A DNA stretch of 64,000 nt from Acidobacteria bacterium Mor1 (GTDB lineage Bacteria > Acidobacteriota > Polarisedimenticolia > Polarisedimenticolales > Polarisedimenticolaceae): contig CP011806.1 of assembly GCA_001664505.1 (NCBI GenBank), forward strand, positions 4,643,579-4,707,578, written 5' to 3'. Under the pieces are notes generated by a model, which did not search any database, had not been told where the DNA came from, and worked only from the letters and a program-made list of their open reading frames with translations. Position numbers and translations under genes: made by a program. Shown here piece by piece: positions 34,468-43,135 of this stretch (positions are counted from its first letter, which is position 1; the number at the start of each line of letters is the position of its first letter).

Positions 34468-35066
34468 GGCAGTTCCTCGACCGGATCGTCGATCTCCGGA
34501 TCCTGGTTGCGTTCTGCGGCCGCCGCCGGGTTTTTGCTCGGCGTGAGCGGGATGGGCCATTCCCGGTCGTCCTGGGGATGGACCATCACCACGTGGTCTC
34601 GTTCGATGCGGCCGACGAAGAAGGAGCCCACGGCGTCTCCGGGTCGCGCGACCTTGCCTCCGATCAGCGCCGACGGATCGGTGGGATGCCAGAGGATGAC
34701 CGATACGTCCGCCTGGGGTGCGGCCGGTTGCGCGGCCTTCGCCGCAGGTGCGGCCTCGGACGCCGGCAGGGCAACCGGGCCGGTCGCCGACGGCGCGTTG
34801 CGAGCCCGCCCCATCAGTCCGCCGGGAAGATCACCATCCAACGGGCTTCGTTTCTGACGGTCGAGCCACTCTTCCCAGGTCGTCCACGCGGCCGGCCGGT
34901 CGGCGGTCGCCTCGGATTCTTCGGGCTCGTCGTAGTCGGTCAGGATGTCGTCGAACTTCCGCTCGACGGCGCTGTCGACGTCGGAACCGCCGAACAGGTA
35001 CCACCAGTCGAAGATCAACACGAGGACGGCGACGACCACCAGGGTGATGACGCGGTTGCGATTCAT
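34464..35066 (-). CDS. PilP/GspC-like inner-membrane protein
   Basis: A 200-residue bitopic protein: one N-terminal membrane helix (VITLVVVAVLVLIFDWWYLF), an acidic linker, an Ala/Pro-rich stretch (residues ~95-120), and a small beta-rich domain (GDAVGSFFVGRIERDHVVMV) like the homology-region domain of PilP/GspC. It probably links the inner-membrane platform to the secretin encoded next. ATG 35066 overlaps the upstream stop. Sequence identity to named families is too weak to go further. Confidence 0.65.
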   Translation of the reverse strand: MNRNRVITLVVVAVLVLIFDWWYLFGGSDVDSAVERKFDDILTDYDEPEESEATADRPAAWTTWEEWLDRQKRSPLDGDLPGGLMGRARNAPSATGPVALPASEAAPAAKAAQPAAPQADVSVILWHPTDPSALIGGKVARPGDAVGSFFVGRIERDHVVMVHPQDDREWPIPLTPSKNPAAAAERNQDPEIDDPVEELP

Positions 35067-35689
35067 GAGGCGTCCTCCTGGACCGTCACCGGCTTGGTCT
35101 CGACGGGTAGCGAAGTGACCAGGTAGAGCCGGCCCTCGAAGCGCGGCAGCCCGACCCCTTCGATGATCTGCAGCCGGTCGACGTAGAGCGGCGTGTCGAG
35201 ACGGGCAAGGGCATCGGTGAAGGCTACGATGTCGGCGTAGCCGCCTGCGCCACGGACCTCGACGGTCATCGCCCGGTAGGGGAGCGACGCGCCGTCCGGT
35301 TCGTCCTGATCCGGGTCGGTGTACTCACTGATCTCGGCCTCCTCGCCGGGGTAGAGGTCGACCCCCTGGGCCAGCGGGAAGCGCGGGTCGGACAGGGCGA
35401 TTACCGTTCCGCTGGTGTAGCTGAACTGATTCAGATCGGCCTCGCCGGCAGCGTGGTGCAGGCCCCGGACCATGTGGCTCCAGGTCGCCAGCGGAGCGCG
35501 GAGCTCCGGTAGTTCGATCTCCTCCATCACGCCGAGTCGACGGTCCGCCTCATCGCGCACCGAGTCGATCTCGCTGCGCAGGGCCTTGTTGTCCGCCCGG
35601 GCGGCGAGAGCCTGCCAGGTGGCGAACAGCGTGACGACGGTGGCCACCGCGGCGATCAACACCCACGCCGGAATCTTGCGTTTCTTCAT
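35063..35689 (-). CDS. PilO/GspM-like inner-membrane protein
   Basis: A 208-residue protein with a basic start and one membrane helix (AWVLIAAVATVVTLFATW), a coiled coil (ALRSEIDSVRDEADRRLGVM), and a ferredoxin-like periplasmic domain (MTVEVRGAGGYADIVAFTDA, DTPLYVDRLQIIEG), which is the PilO/GspM layout. It would pair with the preceding PilM-PilN fusion to make the inner-membrane platform. Position and size match pilO in pilMNOPQ. Overlaps neighbours at both ends by 4 nt. Confidence 0.75.
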   Translation of the reverse strand: MKKRKIPAWVLIAAVATVVTLFATWQALAARADNKALRSEIDSVRDEADRRLGVMEEIELPELRAPLATWSHMVRGLHHAAGEADLNQFSYTSGTVIALSDPRFPLAQGVDLYPGEEAEISEYTDPDQDEPDGASLPYRAMTVEVRGAGGYADIVAFTDALARLDTPLYVDRLQIIEGVGLPRFEGRLYLVTSLPVETKPVTVQEDAS

Positions 35690-37137
35690 GGACGGGTTCC
35701 CCGCCGCGGCAGGTCACCTACGTGCCCTTCGATGCGGAACGCCACCGCCTCGGATTGGCCGCCTCCCGCCGACTGGATCGTCAGGTCCGGGAGATCCCGG
35801 GCGAAGGGGCTGAGCAGCAAGCCGTCGTAGAGCTCTGCGACCGCGTCACCGGTAGCCCCGGTCGTCGGCCGTTCGACACGCCCATGAAGCGCAACCCTGG
35901 GGCGGTCTCCGCGATGGCTCAACTCGATGGTTCCGTAGCTGACCCCCTGGTCGACGAGCAGGCCGATCTCCTGCAGGAGCCCCGCCCAGTTCGGTACCCG
36001 CGCGGGGTCGACCTGAAGCGCCAGGGTGTCCTCCGCGTCCGGGTTGCCCGACTCGTCGTAGAGCAACTCCAGTTGCGTTCGCGCCCGGTCCAGGTTTCCC
36101 TGGAGCGCCGAGCGCTCCATCTGCTGAAGCAGCGCGGCGTAGAGCATCACCACCGCAGCGGCCGAGGCCCCGATCGCCACGGCCAGTTTCTTGCGCTTCG
36201 ACACGACCGCGGCCCGGCTCACCTCGGGGCAGATCGAAAGCGGCGGCTTGCGCGTACACGCGATGCGGCCGGCCGGCGAGCAGAGCACCGCCTGAGTGGG
36301 TTCGAGCACGTCGCCGACCTCAAGGCCGGCAAAGGCGTCGTCGAGTTCGACCTCGATGTGCAGTTGCTGCAGGGGCGGCAGCAGTTGCTCGCGGAAGGGC
36401 TCGATCTCCGCAGCGGCTCCCGAGAGGACCAGCCGTCCGACACCGCTGGCGTCGGTGTTCTCCCGGAAGTAGATGATCGAGCGTTCGATCTCCTGGAAGT
36501 CGGCGAGCCGGCGCTCGACGTCGGCCATCGGGTCGGGCTCGGCGGACGTGCTGCGGCGGGGCAGTTCCCGGGAGAGGTTGATCTCTCGTCCGCGGAACAG
36601 GCTGAGGCAGGTGCGCGGGGCGCCGACCTCGGCCCACAGGGTGCCGAGGGAGTCCTCGGGATCGATCTCGGACATCACCATGGTGGCGGGAGTCGCGACG
36701 TACTCGACGGGACAGCCTGCCCGGGTCAGCCGCCCGGCCCAGGTCTCCAGCGGCTCCCGGGGGATGGCCAGGACCTGATAGTCGGTTCCGCCGTCGTCGT
36801 TCTTGCCCAGCGAGTGGTGTTCGATCAGAAATGCTTCGGGAGCCTCGTTCAGCACCTGGCCCGCCTGGAAGCGCAGAGCCTGTTCGATCTCGCCCCGGTT
36901 CAGATCGGGCAGGCGCAGGCTGAAGTGCTGGGCTCCGATCCCGAAGACCACGACCCGGGCGGGAGCGGTGTGGCCGAGAGTGGTGATCGCCTCACCCAGG
37001 GCTCCCGCGATCTGGTCGATGGAATCGACGGTCACGTGGGCCTGGGCCAGGATCGGCGCCGGCTTTCCGCTGCCGACGGCGACCATGTGCACCGCCTCAG
37101 GCGTGATCTGGATTCCGATATGTCGCGCCCGGCTCAA
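35686..37137 (-). CDS. PilM-PilN fusion (GspL-like assembly protein)
   Basis: A 483-residue protein. Residues 1-~330 form an actin-like PilM/GspL cytoplasmic domain (RHIGIQITPEAVHMVAVGSG, LNRGEIEQALRFQAGQVLNE, VGRLVLSGAAAEIEPF), then a membrane helix (LAVAIGASAAAVVMLYAALL) and a PilN-like periplasmic tail starting with coiled coil ERSALQGNLDRARTQLELL. It serves both PilM and PilN roles, as in GspL. The start is TTG 37137, supported by GGGAGGAAGA 8 nt upstream; no ATG or GTG gives the same N-terminus. A gap of 82 nt separates it from the upstream pseudopilin. Confidence 0.8.
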   Translation of the reverse strand: MSRARHIGIQITPEAVHMVAVGSGKPAPILAQAHVTVDSIDQIAGALGEAITTLGHTAPARVVVFGIGAQHFSLRLPDLNRGEIEQALRFQAGQVLNEAPEAFLIEHHSLGKNDDGGTDYQVLAIPREPLETWAGRLTRAGCPVEYVATPATMVMSEIDPEDSLGTLWAEVGAPRTCLSLFRGREINLSRELPRRSTSAEPDPMADVERRLADFQEIERSIIYFRENTDASGVGRLVLSGAAAEIEPFREQLLPPLQQLHIEVELDDAFAGLEVGDVLEPTQAVLCSPAGRIACTRKPPLSICPEVSRAAVVSKRKKLAVAIGASAAAVVMLYAALLQQMERSALQGNLDRARTQLELLYDESGNPDAEDTLALQVDPARVPNWAGLLQEIGLLVDQGVSYGTIELSHRGDRPRVALHGRVERPTTGATGDAVAELYDGLLLSPFARDLPDLTIQSAGGGQSEAVAFRIEGHVGDLPRRGTRP

Positions 37138-37219
37138 GCGGTCTTCCTCCCACGGCGCACCGCACGCCGTCGCAGATCAGATCGGCCCGAAGGGGCGCTT
37201 TCTTTAGCCCGGCCGGCCA

Positions 37220-37870
37220 CTACAGCCCCGGAGCCCGTACGTCGTCGGCGGTGCCAGCGGTCCCGTCCGGTCCGGGGCTGGCAAAGGACTCCAGCGCACC
37301 GTCCCGCCGGTAGTCATGGCCCCAGGGGTCGCGGCCGTAGTCGTTGCCCAGGTAGGCCGGGACCAGGTCGGCGATCGAGGCCGGATAGGCACCCTGGAGG
37401 ATGCGGTAGCGCTCGGCCGCGTCGTGGATCACGCCCAGTTCGACCTGGGTCCGGGGAATCCACTCCTGAAGCAGGTTGGCGGCGGTGACCGTGGCGGTCA
37501 GTTCCGGGAAGTTGGGGGCTGCCAGATCGACCTGTCCGCCGGCCACGCTGTAGCTGAACGCGCCGCCCCGGGCGTCGGCCAGCGCATCGGTCTCTTCACC
37601 GGGAGAACTCAGGTACGGGCCGCGCCAGGAGCCGGTGCCCGGGTCGCTGAACAGGCCGGGCAGCCCTTCGCTCTCGCTGGGGAAGCGTCCGTGGTCGCGA
37701 TAAAAGCCGGCCAGCGCCTCGTGGAGCAGTTCGAGCCGTGCCGCGGTCACCTTTTCCTCGGCCTGTTCGAGGGAGCGCAACAGCACCGGCGTGGCGATGC
37801 CGGCGAGGATCACCAGGATCGCCAGGGCGATCACCATCTCGGTCAGGGAAAACCCGCGCATGTTCTTCAT
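37220..37870 (-). CDS. type II/type IV pseudopilin (third)
   Basis: A 216-residue prepilin-like protein with the class III signal MKNMRG|FSLTEMVIALAILVIL, conserved Glu5 after the cleavage Gly, and a hydrophobic N-terminal helix. The C-terminal domain has GRFPSESEGLPGLFSDPGT and DYGRDPWGHDYRR, which resembles GspG-type major pseudopilins; it appears to hold two copies of this kind of unit. ATG 37870 overlaps the previous stop by 4 nt. The longer in-frame extension upstream lies inside the neighbouring gene. Confidence 0.82.
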   Translation of the reverse strand: MKNMRGFSLTEMVIALAILVILAGIATPVLLRSLEQAEEKVTAARLELLHEALAGFYRDHGRFPSESEGLPGLFSDPGTGSWRGPYLSSPGEETDALADARGGAFSYSVAGGQVDLAAPNFPELTATVTAANLLQEWIPRTQVELGVIHDAAERYRILQGAYPASIADLVPAYLGNDYGRDPWGHDYRRDGALESFASPGPDGTAGTADDVRAPGL

Positions 37871-38433
37871 CGCAGCCGCACTCCCAGATCGTCGCTGTCG
37901 GCCGGTATCGAGGCGTCCCCGTCGTCGGTGTCGAGCCGGCCGTCGGGGCCGGCGGAGAGGATCCAGCCGTTGGACCCGGCCTCGCCCCGCAGCCCTGCGA
38001 CGGAGATCACGTAGGCGTTGCCCCATGGATCGGTCAGGTCCCCGGCCAGGTAGGGCCCTCGCCAGGCGTGAGAGCCGTCGGTCGGGTAGGGAGCGCCGGT
38101 CGGCGTGTTGTCGATCAGGTGGTCCGCGGCGTCTCCGGCGGGGCCGGCCCATCGTCCCGCCCGCTGCGGGGTGTCGCCGGCGGTCAGCAGCCGGCCGACT
38201 CGAGCGGAGTTGCCGTTGCGGCGATCGGGGAAGGTCTTGACGTCCTTGCGGAAGGCGACCACCGCCTCGCTCAACTTCCCGATCTCTTCGAGGGCCCGCG
38301 CCTTGCGTGCCTTGGAAAGCTGGCCCAGTCCGACCGGCGCGAGGGCTCCGGCGAGGACCGCCATGACCGCGATGACCACGATCATCTCGCTGACGCTGTA
38401 GCCGCCTTGGCGGAGGTCGGAAGTTCCGGCCAC
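37867..38433 (-). CDS. type II/type IV pseudopilin (second)
   Basis: A 188-residue pseudopilin with leader MAGTSDLRQGG|YSVSEMIVVI; Glu5 is kept, Tyr replaces the usual Phe at +1. FPDRR, HAWRGPYLAGDLTDPWGNAY and AGPDGRLDTDDGDAS give the GspG-type end with a calcium-loop-like Asp-rich stretch. It begins 1-2 nt from the GspF stop, so coupled translation is likely. Minor or major role cannot be told. Confidence 0.85.
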   Translation of the reverse strand: MAGTSDLRQGGYSVSEMIVVIAVMAVLAGALAPVGLGQLSKARKARALEEIGKLSEAVVAFRKDVKTFPDRRNGNSARVGRLLTAGDTPQRAGRWAGPAGDAADHLIDNTPTGAPYPTDGSHAWRGPYLAGDLTDPWGNAYVISVAGLRGEAGSNGWILSAGPDGRLDTDDGDASIPADSDDLGVRLR

Positions 38434-38434
38434 A

Positions 38435-39637
38435 TCAGCCTCCGATGGTGTCCAGCGCCTGGTAGATCGGCAGGAACACCGAAAGGGCCAACGCCAGCAC
38501 CACGCCGCCCATCAGCATCATCAGCAGCGGCTCGATGATCAGCACCGCGCCCTGTAGCTTGCGGGTCGCGGTGCGTTCGTGAAGCCGCGACAGGGTGCCG
38601 AAGGAGTGGGCGAAGCGGCCGCCCCGTTCGCCGGTGGCGATCACCCGGAGATCCAGCGGAGAGAACAGTCCGGCCGGCTTGAGCGAGCGGGCCAGGTCCT
38701 GGCCCGAGACGACCCGGGCCTTGACGGCGCGGAGCCTCCCGATGAGGACCGCGTTCCCCACCGTCGCGGCGCTGACTTCCAGGGCCATCGGCAGGGCGAG
38801 GCCGGCGTCGAGCAGCATCGAGAGCGCCCGGGAGTAGCGGGCGATGGCCAGGTGCTGCACGATCGATCGCACCAGCGGAATCGCGAGTTTGATTCGGTCC
38901 CAACCGTGCCGTCCCGCCTGGGTGCGCAGGGTGCGCCCGAACAGAACCACGCCGGCGGGGACACCCACCGCGAACAGATACCAGTAGGTCCCGAGGAATC
39001 CGCTCATGCCGATGAACAGCTTGGTGATTGCCGGGAGGTCGTTGCCCGCCATCGCAAACAACGGCTGGAACTTCGGCAGCAAGACCGTGAGGAACAGGAT
39101 CGTGACCCCGGCCACGGCGCAGAGCAGGATCGAAGGGTAGGTCAGGGCGGACCGTACCTTGGAGATCAGCTCATCGTCCCGTTCAAGTCCCTGGGACAGG
39201 TCCTCGAACACCTGCTCCAACTTGCCGGTCGCCTCGCCGGCGCGCACCGCCTGGACGTACTCCTCGGAGAACACCCGGGGGAACCGGCCGAGGGATTCAT
39301 GCAGGGTGCCCCCGCCCTCGACCTCGTGAGAGATCGAGTCCAGCATCCTGCGGGCTTTCTGGTTCGGATGGGTCTCGGCGAAGTCGCGCAGCACCTCGAT
39401 GACGGGGATGCCCGCGTCGAGGGCGTCGGCGAACTGGCGGGTCAACAGGATCCGCTCGCGCCGCGAGATACGAGTTCCGCTGACCGATCGCTGCCGGTTG
39501 CGAATCTGGGTTGCCGCGGTCAGGGTCAGGCCGCGAGAGCGCAGCCTACGGGCGAGGTCGAAGGGGTCGGCGGCTTCGGAGCTTCCCTGGACCAGCAGGC
39601 CCTGGGCCGTGCGGGCTCGCCAGGTCAGCTCAGGCAT
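38435..39637 (-). CDS. gspF: GspF/PilC inner-membrane platform protein
   Basis: A 400-residue protein with two repeated T2SSF domains, each followed by membrane helices. Marks: TRQFADALDAGIPVIEVLRD, GTLHESLGRFPRVFSEEYVQ, VRAGEATGKLEQVFEDLSQG, then LTYPSILLCAVAGVTILFL, and in the second repeat ATGERGGRFAHSFGTLSRLH and LLMMLMGGVVLALALSVFLP. It is the central platform that couples the GspE ATPase to pseudopilus growth. Its start overlaps the GspE stop by 8 nt. Confidence 0.92.
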   Translation of the reverse strand: MPELTWRARTAQGLLVQGSSEAADPFDLARRLRSRGLTLTAATQIRNRQRSVSGTRISRRERILLTRQFADALDAGIPVIEVLRDFAETHPNQKARRMLDSISHEVEGGGTLHESLGRFPRVFSEEYVQAVRAGEATGKLEQVFEDLSQGLERDDELISKVRSALTYPSILLCAVAGVTILFLTVLLPKFQPLFAMAGNDLPAITKLFIGMSGFLGTYWYLFAVGVPAGVVLFGRTLRTQAGRHGWDRIKLAIPLVRSIVQHLAIARYSRALSMLLDAGLALPMALEVSAATVGNAVLIGRLRAVKARVVSGQDLARSLKPAGLFSPLDLRVIATGERGGRFAHSFGTLSRLHERTATRKLQGAVLIIEPLLMMLMGGVVLALALSVFLPIYQALDTIGG

Positions 39638-41366
39638 GGTCGCTTCCGTCGGCGGTCACGGTCTGATCGGTCGTGGCGTCGTCGTCGGAACGATCGGGGC
39701 TCGGCGCGTCGGCGGTGGCCCGCAGCACCTCGTCGAGGGTTGTGCGCCCGGCCGCCGCGAGTTCCAACCCGTGCTGCCTGAGGAAGCGTGTGCCGTCCGC
39801 CGCCGCGATGGCGGCAAGTTCGCCCATGGAGCGGCCGGCGCCGAAAGCCTGGGCCAGGGCGGGGGTCATCCGCACCAGCTCGTAGAGGCCGGTTCGACCG
39901 CGGTAGCCGGTACCGGAACAGGCGTCGCAGCCCTGGCCGCTGAGAAGCCCGGGCGGTGCCTCTTCGAGGCCCAGGCGCCGCACCACGGCCGGGTCCGGCC
40001 GGTGTTCGCGGACGCAGGATTCACAGACGACCCGCACCAGCCGTTGGGCCAACAGTCCGCGCACCGAGGTCGTCAGCAGTTCGACCGGAACACCCATCTG
40101 TACCAGCCGGGGCAGCGTGCCCAGCGCGGAGGTGGTGTGCAGCGTGCTCATCACCAGGTGCCCGGTCATGGCGGCGCGAACGGCGATCGACGCGGTCTCT
40201 CCGTCACGCATCTCACCGACGAAGATGATGTCCGGGTCCTGGCGCAGCAGCGCCCGCAGTCCCGAGGAGAAACCGAAACCGGTCTTCTCGTTCACCTGCG
40301 ACTGCCGGATCATCGGCAGCTCGTATTCCACAGGATCTTCCAGGGTCGCTACCTTGTTGCGCACCGCGTCGAGGGAGGAGAGCGCCGAGTAGAGGGTGGT
40401 GGTTTTGCCGGAGCCGGTGGGCCCGGTCACCAGGATCATCCCTGTTTGCGTCGACAGCAGTCCGCGCAGATTCTCGAGATCCTGTTCGCCCATGCCGATG
40501 GCGTCCAGTCCCAGCACGACGTTGGACTTGTCCAGCACGCGCAGCACCAGGTTCTCACCCCGAATGGTCGGGATCGTCGAGACGCGCAGGTCGATCTTCT
40601 TGCGTCCGATCTCGAGGCGAATCCGGCCGTCCTGGGGCAGGCGGGATTCACCGATGTCGAGTCCGGCCAGGATCTTCGTTCGGGCCATGACCGCGGTGTG
40701 AAGCGCCGTGGGCAGGCTGGGGCCGCTGAGCAGAACGCCGTCGACCCGGTAGCGCACCCGGGTCAGCCGTTCCTCGGGCTCCATGTGGATGTCGGTCGCC
40801 CGTCGCCGGAAGCCCTCGCGAATCAACCCTTCGACCAGTTCGATCACCGCGCCCAGTTCGCGGACGCCGGTGTCGCCGATCTCGGCCATCGCCTGTTCGG
40901 CGCGGTCGATCTGCTCTTCGATCTGCCCCCGGTGGTCCTGCAGCAGATAGAGCTGGTCCTGGGCGTCGGCGATGTGGCCTTCGGGAGAAACCACCACCTC
41001 GATGTCGAGGCCGGTGCTCTGGCGCAGCTGGTCGACGCCGATGATGTTGGTCGGGTTGGCGACGGCGACGGTCAGCCGGTTTTCCAGCCGCCGCACCGGC
41101 ACCATCTGATGCTTGCGGGCGACCTCCTCGTCGACCAGTGCCGCCAGCCCTTCCTCGATGGATTGCTGCTGGAGCGGCATGTAGGGAGAGCCGGACATCT
41201 CGGCAACGGTCTCGGCCACGCGCTCCGGCGAGGCGAAGCCGAGTTCCACCACCAGCTGCGTCAGCCGCTGGCCGCTGCGTTTCTGTTCGGCGGCGAGCAG
41301 GTCGAGTTGCTCCGAGGTAATCGCCCCGGAGCGGACCAGCCGCTCTCCCAGTCGGAGGATCGACAT
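39630..41366 (-). CDS. gspE: GspE/PilB assembly ATPase
   Basis: A 578-residue hexameric secretion ATPase. An N-terminal N1E domain (LGERLVRSGAITSEQLDLLA) is followed by the motor domain: MEPEERLTRVRYRVDGVL, Walker A GPTGSGKTTTLYSAL, Walker B with DPDIIFVGEMRDGETASIAV, a His box TGHLVMSTLHTTSALGTLPR, and paired zinc cysteines CESC and CDAC at ~455 and ~482. It powers pseudopilus extension. A 25-nt gap lies downstream of the first pseudopilin gene. Confidence 0.95.
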   Translation of the reverse strand: MSILRLGERLVRSGAITSEQLDLLAAEQKRSGQRLTQLVVELGFASPERVAETVAEMSGSPYMPLQQQSIEEGLAALVDEEVARKHQMVPVRRLENRLTVAVANPTNIIGVDQLRQSTGLDIEVVVSPEGHIADAQDQLYLLQDHRGQIEEQIDRAEQAMAEIGDTGVRELGAVIELVEGLIREGFRRRATDIHMEPEERLTRVRYRVDGVLLSGPSLPTALHTAVMARTKILAGLDIGESRLPQDGRIRLEIGRKKIDLRVSTIPTIRGENLVLRVLDKSNVVLGLDAIGMGEQDLENLRGLLSTQTGMILVTGPTGSGKTTTLYSALSSLDAVRNKVATLEDPVEYELPMIRQSQVNEKTGFGFSSGLRALLRQDPDIIFVGEMRDGETASIAVRAAMTGHLVMSTLHTTSALGTLPRLVQMGVPVELLTTSVRGLLAQRLVRVVCESCVREHRPDPAVVRRLGLEEAPPGLLSGQGCDACSGTGYRGRTGLYELVRMTPALAQAFGAGRSMGELAAIAAADGTRFLRQHGLELAAAGRTTLDEVLRATADAPSPDRSDDDATTDQTVTADGSDHA

Positions 41367-41391
41367 CGAGATTCGTTCCGAGGGCTCTGAA

Positions 41392-41952
41392 CTAGCCCTT
41401 GGCCCGGTTGCTGACCACCAGGACGATGTCGTCTCCCTGGGCCTGGCCGCTGATCAACTCGGCCACGCTGGTGTTGCGGCGAGCGTCCTTGCCCTGGGAG
41501 TACAGCACGATGTATCCGTGCTCTGCGTTCCTAGCGTTGGCTCGGCGCGCGTACAGCCGATAGGGAGCGCCCCACGGGTCGACGACGCCGGCCCAGGCTC
41601 CGTCGCCGTCCTGAACGGCGACGGTCTCCGGGCTGTTGCCGGCGGAGTTGCCCAGGTACGGGCCGTCCCAGCCGGTTACGCCGTCGTCTTCGTAGAGGCA
41701 GGAGAAGGCGTCGATGTCGACGTGCTGGTTCCGATCCCGCGCGCCGTTCCAGCCGCAGGGCCAGAACTGGGTATCGGCGTAGTACTGCACGAACGCCGCC
41801 TTGAACGCGTTGATGTCCTGGGATGCCCGGGAATCGCGACTGCGTTCGATCTGCTTGAAGATGAGCGGCGTCATCGCGCCTGCGAGAATCGCGATCACCG
41901 CGACGGCAACGATGATTTCGGTCAGCGTGTAGCCGGCCTGGCTCTTACTCAT
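41392..41952 (-). CDS. type II/type IV pseudopilin (first)
   Basis: A 186-residue pseudopilin opening the operon: MSKSQAG|YTLTEIIVAVAVIA, with the cleavage Gly, Tyr+1 and Glu5. The soluble part includes WPCGWNGARDRNQHVDIDAF, GWDGPYLGNSAGNSPETV, WGAPYRLYARR and a Cys pair (WPC, FSC) that could form a disulfide. GGAGG lies 11 nt from ATG 41952. Substrate or fibre role is unknown. Confidence 0.85.
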   Translation of the reverse strand: MSKSQAGYTLTEIIVAVAVIAILAGAMTPLIFKQIERSRDSRASQDINAFKAAFVQYYADTQFWPCGWNGARDRNQHVDIDAFSCLYEDDGVTGWDGPYLGNSAGNSPETVAVQDGDGAWAGVVDPWGAPYRLYARRANARNAEHGYIVLYSQGKDARRNTSVAELISGQAQGDDIVLVVSNRAKG

Positions 41953-41972
41953 GATCCACTGTCCTCCACATT

Positions 41973-41989
41973 GGCGGCGTGATGCCGCC
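41973..41989. other. hairpin upstream of the pseudopilin operon
   Basis: GGCGGC-GTGAT-GCCGCC lies in the 109-nt gap between the HDOD gene and the first pseudopilin. Read along the minus strand it would end or protect HDOD transcripts, but no U-tract follows on that strand. The rest of this gap holds a weaker CCTGC/GCAGG stem near 41994-42009. Confidence 0.35.
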
Positions 41990-42061
41990 GCACCCTGCTG
42001 ATCGGCAGGCGGATAGGGGACTTGAGTCTTTTTTTGAGCGCGGCGCAGCCGTCCGGCCCGG

Positions 42062-42934
42062 TCAGATCAGCTGGGAGATATCCCGGCCGTTGACCGTCGC
42101 CGTTTCGATGATCATCGCCAGCGTTTCTTCGTCGAGATGCAGCGCCTGGCCCGCCTGAGAGGCGGTGACCGCCTCGGCGATGACGGCCTCTTCATCGGCG
42201 GCGGCGATCCCTTCGCCGACGACCGCCGAGACGCCGACCACGGCGCACATCATCTGATGCTCCTCGGGGCAGGCGGCGAGATCCCGCTGATGCTCGATCG
42301 CGTGGACCAGCGGAGTCGGCAGGCCCCAGCGGCTCATCAGCCTGGCGCCGGCCTTGGGGCTCAGCTCGTAGATCGCCTGCATCAGCGGATCCTGGGCAGG
42401 TCGAGGCAAGGAGCCTTCCTTGGTCAGCCGTTCGGAGCACTCGGCGAGGATCGGCTGGCCGCAGCCGTAGAGCAGCCCGCCGAGGAAACCCTGCTCGCGT
42501 TCGATACCGGCGAGATCGGCAATCTGAGTGGCAGTCGCCGAAGCGAATACCGAACGGGTCCAGGACTCCTTCAGCACCTTCTTCAAGCGAGGGTCTTCCG
42601 ACTGGAACATGTCCTTGCCGGCGGAGCCGACGACGACCGCAACGACCATCCCGGTGCCCAGGCGCCCGATGGCCTGATGCAGGCTGCGGATCTCCGACAG
42701 CCCGGCGAACATCGGTGAGTTGGCCATCTTGAGGATCCGGGCCGACAGCGCCGGCTCCACCTCGATGATCTTGGCCAGGTCCAGGGCGCCGCCCTGGTCA
42801 CCGGAAGCCATGTCCCGAACCCGCAGGGCGACGTCGGGAAGGACCGGGAAATTCAGATTTCCGGCGCGAATCTCCGCGTCGAGCTTCTGGATCAGGGGTT
42901 CGATATTGGACTGAGCGACTGCGGGTTCGGACAC
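42062..42934 (-). CDS. HDOD-domain signalling protein
   Basis: A 290-residue protein composed mainly of an HDOD domain (an HD-like fold without the metal-binding His-Asp, linked to signalling). Seen: FPVLPDVALRVRDMASGDQG, LAKIIEVEPALSARILKMAN, LGTGMVVAVVVGSAGKDMF, then QGFLGGLLYGCGQPILAECS and MSRWGLPTPLVHAIEHQRDL. It sits at the head of the pilus-like operon and could tune its activity. A TTGACA-N16-TAGATT promoter lies 30 nt upstream. Neither c-di-GMP nor kinase domain is attached. Confidence 0.85.
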   Translation of the reverse strand: MSEPAVAQSNIEPLIQKLDAEIRAGNLNFPVLPDVALRVRDMASGDQGGALDLAKIIEVEPALSARILKMANSPMFAGLSEIRSLHQAIGRLGTGMVVAVVVGSAGKDMFQSEDPRLKKVLKESWTRSVFASATATQIADLAGIEREQGFLGGLLYGCGQPILAECSERLTKEGSLPRPAQDPLMQAIYELSPKAGARLMSRWGLPTPLVHAIEHQRDLAACPEEHQMMCAVVGVSAVVGEGIAAADEEAVIAEAVTASQAGQALHLDEETLAMIIETATVNGRDISQLI

Positions 42935-42963
42935 CGGAAATCTCCTTCAGGTTACGGGGGTCG

Positions 42964-42991
42964 AATCTAGGACCGGGGCCGTACCTGTCAA
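42964..42991 (-). promoter_or_regulatory. sigma70-type promoter of the HDOD gene
   Basis: On the minus strand TTGACA (42991-42986) and TAGATT (42969-42964) are separated by 16 nt, with the -10 box 30 nt from the HDOD start. The -35 is a perfect consensus. It lies in the AT-richest intergenic stretch of the window (about 42960-43060). Confidence 0.6.
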
Positions 42992-43135
42992 TCCATTTAG
43001 TCCGTTTTGAATTATTGGAATTGACTGCCATTTGGGTACAGAAATTGATGTTTTGGAGGAGGGCGAGAAAGGGCGCGTCCCGGGGCGCATCCGGGGTTGT
43101 TGACAGCGCTCCCGCCGGCCTGAAACACTCGGCGG

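Noticed and set aside
37185-37205. GCCC-GAAG-GGGC stem followed by GCTTTCTTT, looking like a plus-strand terminator
   Set aside because: Both neighbouring genes are on the minus strand, where the sequence has no U-tract after the stem, so it has no transcript to terminate.
42030-42036. Run of seven T on the plus strand between HDOD and pseudopilin genes
   Set aside because: The flanking genes run on the minus strand, where this is an A-run and is not preceded by a stem.
43100-43128. TTGACA with AAACAC at 17 nt as a promoter for the ATP-grasp gene
   Set aside because: The -10 is poor and lies only 8 nt from the ATG, which would require leaderless translation; not strong enough to call.
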